DNA from: Bog-756 sp963734435
GTDB lineage: Bacteria > Actinomycetota > Acidimicrobiia > Acidimicrobiales > RAAP-2
Reading direction: 5' to 3'
Length of the DNA stretch: 64,000 bases
Assembly: GCA_963734435.1 (NCBI GenBank)
Contig: CAVTHA010000009.1
Location: 248,001 to 312,000, forward strand
Within the stretch, counting starts at the first letter, position 1. Each line of letters opens with the position of its first letter. The notes beneath the pieces were generated by a model. The model made no database searches, was not told the origin of the DNA, and worked only from the letters and a program-made list of their open reading frames with translations. Positions 7,792 through 16,029 of the stretch are shown piece after piece. The position numbers and the translations under genes are program-made.

Positions 7792-9206
7792 GAGCGCCGC
7801 CTCGACCACCGGGATCGACGCCGACCGGCCTGGCGGCGGTTCGGCTGCCTCTCGGACCGGGGCCGGCGATCGATCCGTTCGATCTGGCCGGTTCGGACGG
7901 GATCGCCTTCCTCAGCGAGGGTCGCGTGCTGGTCGGCCTCGGGTGCGCCGCCACCGTCCCGCTGCCGCACGGCCTCGACGCTCCGCTCGAGCTGGAGGAC
8001 GCCGCCCGCGGTCTGGCCTCCATCGCCTGCGACGACCATGTCGGACCGGACGCCGGAGCCGGTGGTTCGGGGGTGATGGCCTTCGGCGCCCTGCCCTTCG
8101 ACCGTTCAGCCGCCGCCGCCCTCACCGTCCCCGAAGTCATCTTCGGCGTCGAACCATCCGGACAGCAGTGGGTCACGGTGACCAACACCGACCGCTCCGA
8201 GCTCCCGACCCGGGCCGAGGAGGTCCGCTCCCGGCTCCACGCCCGGCTCCACGCCCGGCACCCCGCCCGCCTGGGGGACGGTGGCGCCGGCACCGGCAAC
8301 CGGTCGTCGCCCGCACGGATCGCCGCACTGGCGACCGACGACTCGTTCGAAGGCATGGTGGACGAGGCGCTCGCCGCCATCCACCGCGGTCAGCTGTCCA
8401 AGGTGGTGCTGGCCCGCCAGGTGGAGGTGACGACCGGTGACGTCATCGATATCGCCCAGCTGTTGCGTCGCTGGCACCACCTCGAACCCGACTGCGCCGT
8501 GTTCTCGCTCCCGGGGACGGACGGCCAGTTCGTGGGGGCCAGCCCGGAGCTCCTGATCGAACGGACCGGGCTCCGCATCAGGAGCCGGCCCCTGGCCGGC
8601 ACCACGGAACCGCCGCCGGGAGCGGCGGGTGGAACCGGGGAGCGCATCCTCCCCACCGAGCTCCTCGCCTCGGCGAAAGACGCCCACGAGCACCGGCTGG
8701 TGGTCGAAGCCATCGCCGAGCGCCTCGGGCCCCTCTGCGCCGAGCTCGAGGTGCCCGCGGAGCCCTACCTGGTGCGGTTGCACAGCATCGTCCACCTGGG
8801 CACGGCGCTCGCCGGCACGTTGTCCCGCTCGGGCGGAAGCCGGCCGCTGTCGGCGATCGAGCTGGTCGGAGCCCTGCATCCGACTCCGGCCGTCGGGGGC
8901 GTGCCGACCGAGGCGGCCCGCTCGCTGATCGCCCGTCTTGAGCCTGGCTCGCGAGGCCGATATGCCGGCCCCGTCGGGTACATGGACGCGGCCGGCGACG
9001 GCAAATGGATGCTCGGGATCAGGGCTGTCTCCATCCGGGACCGGACCGCTCGGCTGGCCGCCGGGGTCGGCATCGTCGACGGATCGGACCCGCAGGCCGA
9101 GCTGGCGGAGACCAACCTCAAGTTCAACGCCGTCTTCGACGCGCTGGCACCCGGTCTCGGGCACCTGCCGGTGGCCCCGCACCGGCGGGGTCAACCGGTC
9201 AGCTGA
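7788..9206 (+). CDS. menF: Isochorismate synthase
   Basis: Chorismate-binding enzyme converting chorismate to isochorismate, the entry to menaquinone synthesis. The protein has 472 residues from GTG 7788 (MRAPPRPPGSTPTG). The C-terminal chorismate domain holds QLSKVVLARQVEV (catalytic Lys), SPELLIERTGLRIRSRPLAG, the HPTPAVGGVPT signature and the RYAGPVGYMD / MLGIRAVSI strands. Its start overlaps the menG stop (GTGA). The stop overlaps the convergent hydrolase gene by eight bases. An entC role for siderophores is possible from sequence alone, but the menG context favours menF. Confidence 0.92.
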   Translation: MRAPPRPPGSTPTGLAAVRLPLGPGPAIDPFDLAGSDGIAFLSEGRVLVGLGCAATVPLPHGLDAPLELEDAARGLASIACDDHVGPDAGAGGSGVMAFGALPFDRSAAAALTVPEVIFGVEPSGQQWVTVTNTDRSELPTRAEEVRSRLHARLHARHPARLGDGGAGTGNRSSPARIAALATDDSFEGMVDEALAAIHRGQLSKVVLARQVEVTTGDVIDIAQLLRRWHHLEPDCAVFSLPGTDGQFVGASPELLIERTGLRIRSRPLAGTTEPPPGAAGGTGERILPTELLASAKDAHEHRLVVEAIAERLGPLCAELEVPAEPYLVRLHSIVHLGTALAGTLSRSGGSRPLSAIELVGALHPTPAVGGVPTEAARSLIARLEPGSRGRYAGPVGYMDAAGDGKWMLGIRAVSIRDRTARLAAGVGIVDGSDPQAELAETNLKFNAVFDALAPGLGHLPVAPHRRGQPVS

Positions 9207-10032
9207 TCGCTCGCCCGTCGCGGGCCGAAGACGCCGTTCGATCGACATCACGGATCACGTCGGCCAAGGTGTCCGGATCATCGCGGGCCACGAAGTGGCC
9301 GGCACGCGGGACGACGATCAACCGGGCCCCCGGGACGGCCCGGGCCAAGGTGGCCGCAGCCCGGGTGGGCACGACGATGTCCCACTGACCGCAGACCACC
9401 GCCACCGGGAGGTCGAGCGATCCCAGGACCGCGGTCACGGTCGGCAGTTCGTCGACGAGCGCCTGTTGCTCGATCATGAACGAACGCTTGTTACGCCCGA
9501 GGGCCCCACGTGCGCCGCGCATGATGTCGCGATCGGGCAGGGCCGCAGCCACTCGGTCCCGCAGGCCGGCTGGCGCCACGGGCAGCACGAGTCCCCTGAC
9601 CCAGGGCAGGATCGACCCGATGCCGGCCAGGCCGGCCACGGTGAGGACGTCGCCCACCATCGGTAGGGTGAGCCACCGGTCGAGGGCATTGACGCTGTCA
9701 GGAGTGCAGGCCGCACCGACCAGCACCAGGCTCTTCACCATGGCCGGATGGCGGCTGGCGAGCAGCACAGCCACTCCGCCCGACCAGCTGTGGGCTACCA
9801 CGGTCGCCGGCACGGCGTGCCGCTCGGCCAGGAACTCGGCCATCTGCTCGGCGGTGGCGGCCAGCCCCACCGCCTCCCCGGGCGAGGACCCGTAGCCGGT
9901 CCGATCAGGAGCCAGCAGCCGGAATTCCTGGTCGAGTCTCGCCATCAGCGGGCCCCAGGACGCGCCGGTGCCGGGCTGCCCGTGGAGGAGGAGCACCGGC
10001 GAGCCCGAGCCCAGTTCAATCGATGCGAGCAT
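9199..10032 (-). CDS. Alpha/beta hydrolase
   Basis: A 277-residue alpha/beta hydrolase. It shows the oxyanion-hole HGQPGTGASWGPL, a nucleophile elbow AHSWSGGVAVLLAS (central Ser), an acid in GQWDIVVP and the catalytic His in RAGHFVARDDP. The substrate is unknown. The ATG at 10032 lies inside the end of the kinase gene with GGGAGG just upstream, so it is coupled to the two-component system operon. The frame stays open upstream to 10287, but that part is antisense-type low-complexity sequence inside the kinase gene. Confidence 0.85.
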   Translation of the reverse strand: MLASIELGSGSPVLLLHGQPGTGASWGPLMARLDQEFRLLAPDRTGYGSSPGEAVGLAATAEQMAEFLAERHAVPATVVAHSWSGGVAVLLASRHPAMVKSLVLVGAACTPDSVNALDRWLTLPMVGDVLTVAGLAGIGSILPWVRGLVLPVAPAGLRDRVAAALPDRDIMRGARGALGRNKRSFMIEQQALVDELPTVTAVLGSLDLPVAVVCGQWDIVVPTRAAATLARAVPGARLIVVPRAGHFVARDDPDTLADVIRDVDRTASSARDGRAIS

Positions 10033-11596
10033 CCGCTCCCTCCCGTTCCGCCCCACGTTCATCCCCGCGTCCTGCTCCGGGTTCATTCTCGCGTTCCGCT
10101 CGGCGGTGGTTCTCACGTTTCTCCCGGCGATCGCTCCCCCCTTCTGGCCCGAGCTGGCCGGCATCGTAGAGGGGCAGCACGACCTGGAACGTCGAGCCCC
10201 GGCCGAGGTCGGTGTCGACCGAGACCCGGCCGCCGAAGGTATGGGCCAGTCGGGCCACGATGAACAACCCGAGACCCGAACCCCCATCCAGGCGGGCCGA
10301 GTCGCCCCGGTAGAAGCGATCGAACACGTGCGCGGCCTGCTCCGCGCTCATTCCCGGGCCTTGATCGGCGACCTCCAACACCGCTTCACCACCGTCCACC
10401 GCCACCCGCACGTTGACCGGGGTGCCGGCCGGAGTGTGAGCCAGTGCGTTCCCGACCAGGTTGTGGACCAGCTGCTCGAGCCGGGGGCCCTCCCCCGCCA
10501 CCGCCACCTCGCCGTCGGTGCTGAGCTCGATGGGACGGGCGGCGTCGACGGTCCGGGCGTCGGCCACGGCGTCGGCCGCCACCGCCGACAGATCGACCCG
10601 GTTCCTCGTGGGCTCGCGGCCCTCTCCTTCACGCGCCAGGACGGCCAGGTCTCCGACCAGGGCGCCCATGCGGGCGGCCTCCCGCTCGATCCGGGACAGG
10701 GCCCGGTCCCGTCCGGCTTGGTCCGTCAGCACCTCGCGCCGAAGGAGCTCCGCGTAGCCCCGGATGGAGGTGAGCGGGGTCCGCAGCTCGTGCGAGGCGT
10801 CGGCCAGGAAGCTGCGCAGGCGTTCCTCGGACTCGGCCCGCTGGGCCAACGCCGTCTCGATCTGCGCCAGCATGGCGTTGAGGGCCCGGCCCAGCCGGGC
10901 GACCTCGCCCTCTCCGTCGGTGGGTTGGAGCCGGCGGGTGAGATCGCCGTCGGCGATGGCGTCGGCCTCCTTGGTCATGTCCTCGAGCGGCTTGAGGCCC
11001 ACCCGGATGAGGACGGACATGAGCACGAACAACGCCAGCAGCAGCCCGATCGAGACGGCAATCTCGATGTTGCGCAGCGAGGCGAGGGTGGCCTCGACCG
11101 AGTCGAGCGGCGTGGCCACGACCAGGGTCTCCCCTGCCAGCGAAGTGGCCTGCACCCGATAGTCCGGCCCGCCGGCAGCGGAGGCACCCACGGTGATGGT
11201 GCCGCTGCGGGGCCGGTAGATCTGATCCCGGTGGCCGGGCAGGTCGGGATCGGGGGTGGGCCGCACCGGCAGGTCCGCCGGCAGCCGAGGGGAGGGGTCG
11301 AGCTGGTCGGAAGTCCGCGACGGCCGGGCCATCAGCACGGCGTTGTGCGAATCGAGGAGCTCGACGTAGATGTCGGGGCTGACCCGCGTCTGGATGGTGC
11401 CGCTCTTCACCACCAGTCCGCGTGCCTCCGCTCGCGACAGAAACGGAGTCAGTAGGCGAGATGCCGTGTTGAGCTGCTCATCCACCCGTCCGTAGAGATA
11501 GGAGTGCAAGGAGGTGAGGGTGATGACGTCGACGGCGGCGAGGCCGAGCGCCACCAACACGATCATCGTGGCGATCAGGCGCCGCCGCAACCTCAT
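10016..11596 (-). CDS. Membrane sensor histidine kinase (HAMP, HisKA, HATPase)
   Basis: A 526-residue kinase, probably partner of the regulator whose stop it overlaps by ATGA. TM1 is at about 8-28 and TM2 at about 165-187, with an extracytoplasmic sensor of about 130 residues between. HAMP and a coiled linker follow. The phosphorylated His is in DASHELRTPLTS, the N box is NLVGNALAHTPAG, and the ATP lid glycines are in VADQGPGMS and GGSGLGLFIV. The tail (last 40 residues) is Arg/Glu/Asn-rich with ERE-type repeats. The architecture resembles MprB/TcrY-like envelope-stress kinases; the stimulus is unknown. Confidence 0.93.
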   Translation of the reverse strand: MRLRRRLIATMIVLVALGLAAVDVITLTSLHSYLYGRVDEQLNTASRLLTPFLSRAEARGLVVKSGTIQTRVSPDIYVELLDSHNAVLMARPSRTSDQLDPSPRLPADLPVRPTPDPDLPGHRDQIYRPRSGTITVGASAAGGPDYRVQATSLAGETLVVATPLDSVEATLASLRNIEIAVSIGLLLALFVLMSVLIRVGLKPLEDMTKEADAIADGDLTRRLQPTDGEGEVARLGRALNAMLAQIETALAQRAESEERLRSFLADASHELRTPLTSIRGYAELLRREVLTDQAGRDRALSRIEREAARMGALVGDLAVLAREGEGREPTRNRVDLSAVAADAVADARTVDAARPIELSTDGEVAVAGEGPRLEQLVHNLVGNALAHTPAGTPVNVRVAVDGGEAVLEVADQGPGMSAEQAAHVFDRFYRGDSARLDGGSGLGLFIVARLAHTFGGRVSVDTDLGRGSTFQVVLPLYDAGQLGPEGGSDRREKRENHRRAERENEPGAGRGDERGAEREGADARID

Positions 11597-12297
11597 CGAG
11601 ACGGCTCCCGCAGGGAGTAGCCCACCCGCCGGATGGTGTGGATGAGGGGCGGGTCGTAGCAGTCGATCTTCTTGCGCAGGTAGGAGATGTAGATCTCCAC
11701 GATGTTGGAGTCGCCGGTGAAGTTGTCCTCCCATACGGCGGCGAGGATCTGTGCCTTCGACACCACCTGACGGCTGTGCAGCATCAGGTAGTGCAGCAGG
11801 TTGAACTCGGTTGCCGTGAGGTCGATGAGCTGGTCGCCCCGCCACACCTCGTGCGTGCCGGTGTCCATGACCAGGTCTCGGAAGCCGATCCGTCCGGTCC
11901 CCCCCGGGACCTCGGGTGGGATGCGCCGGAGCACGGCCCGGACCCGGGCCACCAGTTCGTCCGGGCTGAATGGCTTGGTCACGTAGTCGTCACCCTCGGC
12001 CAGGCCGGTCAGCTTGTCGGCGGTGGAGTCCCGGGCGGTGAGGAAGAGCACCGGGGTGGCGATTCCCTCGCTCCGCAGTTGGCGGCACACCTCGAACCCC
12101 TCGATGTCGGGCAGCATGACGTCGAGCACGATGAGGTCGTAGGCCCGCGACCGCGCCCGGTCGAGGCACAGCGCACCGCTCGACACCTCCTCGCTGGCGA
12201 AGCCTTCGAAGCGAAGCGCGGCGGTCACCACATCGGTGATGTAAGGCTCGTCGTCGACGACCAGGATGTGACCGGCGCTGTCGTCCGGCCGGGACAT
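11593..12297 (-). CDS. OmpR/PhoB-type response regulator
   Basis: A 234-residue regulator. The receiver has acidic residues in ILVVDDEPY, the phospho-acceptor Asp in LIVLDVMLPD, Thr in FLTARD and Lys in VTKPF. The C-terminal winged helix ends SYLRKKIDCYDPPLIHTIRRVGYSL. The loop GLAEGDDYVTKPF is one residue shorter than the usual GLxxGADDY form. The start at 12297 gives TGATG overlap with the glycosyltransferase gene, and the stop overlaps the kinase start, so all four genes of this operon are translationally coupled. Confidence 0.94.
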   Translation of the reverse strand: MSRPDDSAGHILVVDDEPYITDVVTAALRFEGFASEEVSSGALCLDRARSRAYDLIVLDVMLPDIEGFEVCRQLRSEGIATPVLFLTARDSTADKLTGLAEGDDYVTKPFSPDELVARVRAVLRRIPPEVPGGTGRIGFRDLVMDTGTHEVWRGDQLIDLTATEFNLLHYLMLHSRQVVSKAQILAAVWEDNFTGDSNIVEIYISYLRKKIDCYDPPLIHTIRRVGYSLREPSR

Positions 12298-13040
12298 CAG
12301 ACGTGGACGGGGCGGGGCCGGCCCGCCACCGTGCGGGCCAGCCGTTGGAGCCCCCACCAGGTCACCAGGCCGAACGCCTCGACCACGATGGCGGTGGACA
12401 TCTTCGACTGCCCGTCGACCCGGTCCACGAACCGGATGGGCACCTCGACAATGGTGGCCCCGGCCCGCTTGGCCTGATAGGTCATCTCGATCTGGAACCC
12501 ATACCCATCGGCCCTGATGTGGTCGAGATCGATCCGGCGCAGCAACGGCGCGCCATAGGCCCGGAAGCCGGAAGTCGAGTCGGCGACTCCGAGGTCCAAC
12601 AGGGCCGAGGCGTACACGTTGCCACCGCGGGAGAGCAGGCGCCGGTGCCAGGCCCAGTTGGGGATGACCCCCCCGGGCACATAGCGAGACCCCACGGCCA
12701 GCTCGCACCCCGGCCCGAGGGCGCCGACCAGGCCAGGCAGGGCCTCCGGTTCGTGCGAGAGATCGGCGTCCATCTCGACGCAGGCGTCGAACCGGTGTTC
12801 GAGCCCCCAGCGGAACCCGTCACGGTAGGCGCTCCCGAGTCCGGACTTCTCGTCCCGCCTCACGATCTCGATGTTGCCGAGCTCCTTGCCCACCCGCTCG
12901 GCCAGGTCGGCCGTGCCGTCCGGGCTGCTGTCGTCCACTACCAGCACGGTGGCGGCCGCCATGGAATGGCGGACGCGGCGCAGAACCCGGTCAATGTTCT
13001 CGGACTCGTTGTAGGTGGGCAGGATCACCAGCACGTCCAT
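12297..13040 (-). CDS. Polyprenol-phosphate mannosyltransferase-like GT2
   Basis: GT-A fold family 2 glycosyltransferase of 247 residues resembling Ppm1/dolichol-phosphate mannose synthase. It begins VLVILPTYNESENIDRVLRRV, has the DDSSPDGTADLAERV nucleotide-sugar region, the EMDADLSHEPEALPGLV DxD stretch and GSRYVPGGVIPNWAWHRRLL. No membrane domain is fused to it. It would supply polyprenyl-phosphomannose for lipoglycans, which fits the PIM genes elsewhere in the window. The start follows a TAAGCT box by 6 bases and heads the operon with the two-component system. Confidence 0.88.
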   Translation of the reverse strand: MDVLVILPTYNESENIDRVLRRVRHSMAAATVLVVDDSSPDGTADLAERVGKELGNIEIVRRDEKSGLGSAYRDGFRWGLEHRFDACVEMDADLSHEPEALPGLVGALGPGCELAVGSRYVPGGVIPNWAWHRRLLSRGGNVYASALLDLGVADSTSGFRAYGAPLLRRIDLDHIRADGYGFQIEMTYQAKRAGATIVEVPIRFVDRVDGQSKMSTAIVVEAFGLVTWWGLQRLARTVAGRPRPVHV

Positions 13041-13046
13041 AAGCGC

Positions 13047-13052
13047 AGCTTA
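13047..13052 (-). promoter_or_regulatory. Putative -10 box of the GT2-regulator-kinase operon
   Basis: TAAGCT on the minus strand, 6 bases before ATG 13040. Predicts a leaderless transcript. Confidence 0.45.
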
Positions 13053-13118
13053 CGGGACCGGCCCCCGGACCATCGGGTCAGGGCGGCCCGACCCGGACCA
13101 CGGACCTGGGAATTCGAA

Positions 13119-13134
13119 ACGCCCGAACGGGCGT
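13119..13134 (-). terminator. Hairpin overlapping the AI-2E permease stop codon
   Basis: Arms ACGCCC and GGGCGT around a four-base loop, followed on the minus strand by TTTCGAATTC. The upstream arm begins inside the TGA stop (13134-13136). A short T run makes this a plausible intrinsic terminator. Confidence 0.5.
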
Positions 13135-14546
13135 CAGCGGGTCCGTGGTGGGACCGAATGGGTCGACGGCGGCGGCACGTGGTTGGTCGGGGGCACGGGA
13201 CGAGCCGGCTGCGCGCCGGTACCGGTACCGGTGGTGGTACCGGGATCGTCGGCCGATCCCTCGACGGCCTCGGTGTGTTCCCACAACTCGCGGAAGACCA
13301 CCTGAATGGCGCCGCCCACCGGGATGGCGACCAGTGCTCCGGTCAGCGCACCGAGGGCCGAGCCGAACACGCCCCCGAGGTTGGCACCGATGAGCACCGA
13401 GAGGAGTACCCAGAGGGGGTTCATCCGCACCGACCGGCTCATCACCACCGGGTAGATGAAGTGGTTCTCCACTAGCTGGAACCCCACGAACACGATGAGC
13501 ACGACCAATCCGTCGGTCGGCGAGTGGAGCAGGGCGATGACCACACTCGGCACGGCGGCGATGAGCCCACCGACCAGCGGGATCATCGCCACCAGGGCCA
13601 CCCACAACCCGATGAGTAGGGCGAAGGGGACCCCGAGGATCAACAGCGTGACCAGGATGACCACCCCGAACATGAGGGAGAGGGCGACGGTGCCGAGGAC
13701 GTAGGCGGTCACCTGGCGGGACACCTGGTGGGCGATGTCTTCGATCACATGGCGCCGGTTGGGCTGTAAGGAGCCGAGAAAGCTGCGGCGGAGGTTCGGT
13801 GCCTCGAGCAGCATGAAGAGCGAGAGGAAGGCGATGGTGACCAGCGAGAGGATGGTGGAGAACACCGCCTTCCCGAGGTTGGTGCCCTCGGCCAGGGCCG
13901 GCTTGCTCAGGTTGCGAGCCGCCGTCTGCAGCTTGGGCGCGTTCTTCTGAACCCAGGTGAGCAGGTGGAAGCGTTGCAGCGTGTGGGCCAGCCAGCCATG
14001 GCCCTTCTGGAGCTGCTGGACCATGTTGGGCAGGCTCTGGGCCACGTGGGTGAGCGAATTCACCAGCGGGTAGCCGAACAGGGCCAGCAGCCCGATGAAG
14101 GCCAGGACGGCGCCGGCGAACACCACCCCGATGGCCGACCCCCGCCGGAACCGGTGGCGCTGCAGGAAATGGACCGCCGGGTTGAGCACCAGCGCGATGA
14201 AGGCGGCAATGAAGATCCAGAGGATGACCTCGCGCAGCCGCCCGATCAGCCGGTAGAGGACGAAGGTGACGATCACGACGGCGTCGACGGTGAGGATGGT
14301 GCGCAGCGGGACGCCCTTGGCCGATGCCGCCGCGAACAGGCGGTCCCGCCGGGGTGCGTCGGGCCCGACCTCGCGGTCGAGGCGCTCGGAGGCCGTCTCG
14401 CTCACCACCGTGGTCGTCTCGTGGGCCGTGACGTGAGTCACCGGAGCGGCCCGGCCCTGGTCGCCGTCACCCCTGCCGTCGGGCTCGAGGCCGGTCAGCA
14501 CCCGGTCTTCGCCGGCCCCTGTCGCCTCGTCGGCCGGTTCCACCAC
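13134..14546 (-). CDS. AI-2E family (PerM/TqsA-like) permease
   Basis: Membrane protein of 470 residues. An acidic soluble N-terminus (about 1-80) precedes paired helices (ILTVDAVVIVTFVLY, EVILWIFIAAFIALVLNP), then GSAIGVVFAGAVLAFIGLLALFG. A soluble amphipathic region (about 165-240) is followed by the family core: LFMLLEAP, YVLGTVALSLMFGVVILV, IPLVGGLIAAVPSVVIALL, ENHFIYPVVMSRSVRMNPLW. The tail is Pro/Thr/Gly-rich with a GTGTG run from a GGTACC-type repeat. The substrate is not known; the AI-2 name is historical for most members. GTG start, divergent from the YbhN-like gene across 40 bases. Confidence 0.86.
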   Translation of the reverse strand: MVEPADEATGAGEDRVLTGLEPDGRGDGDQGRAAPVTHVTAHETTTVVSETASERLDREVGPDAPRRDRLFAAASAKGVPLRTILTVDAVVIVTFVLYRLIGRLREVILWIFIAAFIALVLNPAVHFLQRHRFRRGSAIGVVFAGAVLAFIGLLALFGYPLVNSLTHVAQSLPNMVQQLQKGHGWLAHTLQRFHLLTWVQKNAPKLQTAARNLSKPALAEGTNLGKAVFSTILSLVTIAFLSLFMLLEAPNLRRSFLGSLQPNRRHVIEDIAHQVSRQVTAYVLGTVALSLMFGVVILVTLLILGVPFALLIGLWVALVAMIPLVGGLIAAVPSVVIALLHSPTDGLVVLIVFVGFQLVENHFIYPVVMSRSVRMNPLWVLLSVLIGANLGGVFGSALGALTGALVAIPVGGAIQVVFRELWEHTEAVEGSADDPGTTTGTGTGAQPARPVPPTNHVPPPSTHSVPPRTR

Positions 14547-14586
14547 GCCGCCAGCATGTCAGGTTCATGGCCCCTGGCGTGCCAAC

Positions 14587-16029
14587 ATGGAGTGGATGGT
14601 GGCCGAGCCGGAAGCCGACGCGTCCCGATCCCACCGCCGCTGGTGGCACCGCGGACCCTTCGTCCGCCGCGAGGTGCGTCTCAGCGTGGCCACGGTGATC
14701 ATCTTCCTGTTCGTCTTCTACGTGGCGCTGCCCCTACTGGCCAGCCACCGGGCCGAGGTGAACTCGCTGGCCCACATCCACCTCGCCTACCTGGCCATCG
14801 GCGTATTGCTCGAGATCGGCGCGCTGGCCGCCTACACCCAACTGACCCACGCCGTGCTGCCGATCGACGGGCCCAAGCGCTTCCGCCTGTTCCGGATCAA
14901 CATGTCGACCCTCGCGCTCAGCCACGTCTCACCTGGTGGCACTGCCCCGGGAGCGGCGCTCGGCTACCGGCTGCTCACCCAGTCGGGGGTGACCGGGTCG
15001 GATGCGGGGTTCGCCCTGGGTACCCAGGGTATCGGCTCGGCGGTCGTGCTCAACGTGATGTTCTGGCTGTCGCTGGTGGCGTTCCTGGTCACACACGGGT
15101 TCCATGTCCCGGCCAGCCACCACGGGGGTCATTCGCAGTCGGCGTCCATCCTGGTCATCGTGGCCGCGGGAGTCGGCGTCATCCTGCTCGGGGCGTTCGG
15201 TGGCCTGTTCTACCTGCTCACTCGGGGCCAGCAACGGGCAAGCCAGGTCATCCGACGGATCGCCGACCGCATCCGGTTCCTCGATGCCGACCGGACGACG
15301 AGCCTGGTCGAACGGTTGGCGGCCCGCTTCGCGGCGATGACGGAGAATCGGTCACTGACTCGACGTGCGGTCGGCTGGGCCGCGGCCAACTGGTTGCTCG
15401 ACGCCGCCTCACTCTGGGTTTTCGTGGCCGCTTTCAGCCACTTCATCTCCCCCATCGACCTGCTCATGGCGTACGGCCTGGCCAACATCCTCGCCGCCAT
15501 CCCTATCACCCCTGGCGGCCTGGGCGTGGTGGAGTTCGTGCTGGTGTCGATGATCACCGGCTTCGGCCCGACTGCCGGCGAGGCCTTGTCGGGAGTGCTG
15601 GCCTACCGGGCGGTGAACTTCTGGCTGCCCATCCCCTTCGGCGGGCTGGCCTACGCCTCGCTCGAGTTCGAGCGCCGCCCTATATATCGACGGTTCGACC
15701 GCTTCCTCCACTACCGGCTGCACCGGGGACGGGCCTGCACCCCAGGGTTCCCCGTCACCGTGCCCACCGGCGTGGTGGGTACGGCGGCGACAGCCGTCCC
15801 CGACCCGGGCACCCCGGCCCCCCGTGCGGCAGAAGCCCCGCCGGGAGAGGTCAGATGTCCCGCCGGCGTACCCGCCGCCACCATGGCACGGAAGCGACCG
15901 GTGGAGATGGCTCCGGCGGGGGAACCGGTCCGGGCGCGGCGCGAAGGGCAGCGGGTGCGCTCAGGGAGCCGCTATGGCGATGGTGCAGGGACTCGAGGGC
16001 CTGGGCTTCGAGGTGATCCTGCAGGCTGA
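14587..16029 (+). CDS. YbhN/LPG-synthase-TM-like lipid flippase family protein
   Basis: Integral membrane protein of 480 residues from the UPF0104/YbhN family, related to the flippase domain of MprF. About seven or eight helices are visible. The family features are the SHVSPGGTAPGAALGYRLL segment and the late ILAAIPITPGGLGVVEFVLV motif. In actinobacteria such proteins often accompany cell-envelope lipid synthesis; the transported lipid is unknown. After the last helix comes a tail of about 110 Pro/Ala/Gly/Arg-rich residues. This tail overlaps the 3' end of convergent ppk1 by 179 bases, so the true stop deserves checking. Confidence 0.83.
   Translation: MEWMVAEPEADASRSHRRWWHRGPFVRREVRLSVATVIIFLFVFYVALPLLASHRAEVNSLAHIHLAYLAIGVLLEIGALAAYTQLTHAVLPIDGPKRFRLFRINMSTLALSHVSPGGTAPGAALGYRLLTQSGVTGSDAGFALGTQGIGSAVVLNVMFWLSLVAFLVTHGFHVPASHHGGHSQSASILVIVAAGVGVILLGAFGGLFYLLTRGQQRASQVIRRIADRIRFLDADRTTSLVERLAARFAAMTENRSLTRRAVGWAAANWLLDAASLWVFVAAFSHFISPIDLLMAYGLANILAAIPITPGGLGVVEFVLVSMITGFGPTAGEALSGVLAYRAVNFWLPIPFGGLAYASLEFERRPIYRRFDRFLHYRLHRGRACTPGFPVTVPTGVVGTAATAVPDPGTPAPRAAEAPPGEVRCPAGVPAATMARKRPVEMAPAGEPVRARREGQRVRSGSRYGDGAGTRGPGLRGDPAG

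Noticed and set aside
7041..9206. One 721-codon frame that looks like a methyltransferase-isochorismate synthase fusion
   Set aside because: The middle of it (about 7310-7787) is not protein-like, while the real MenG C-terminus lies in another frame over the same bases and ends with a GTGA overlap to menF. A single extra base creates the false fusion.
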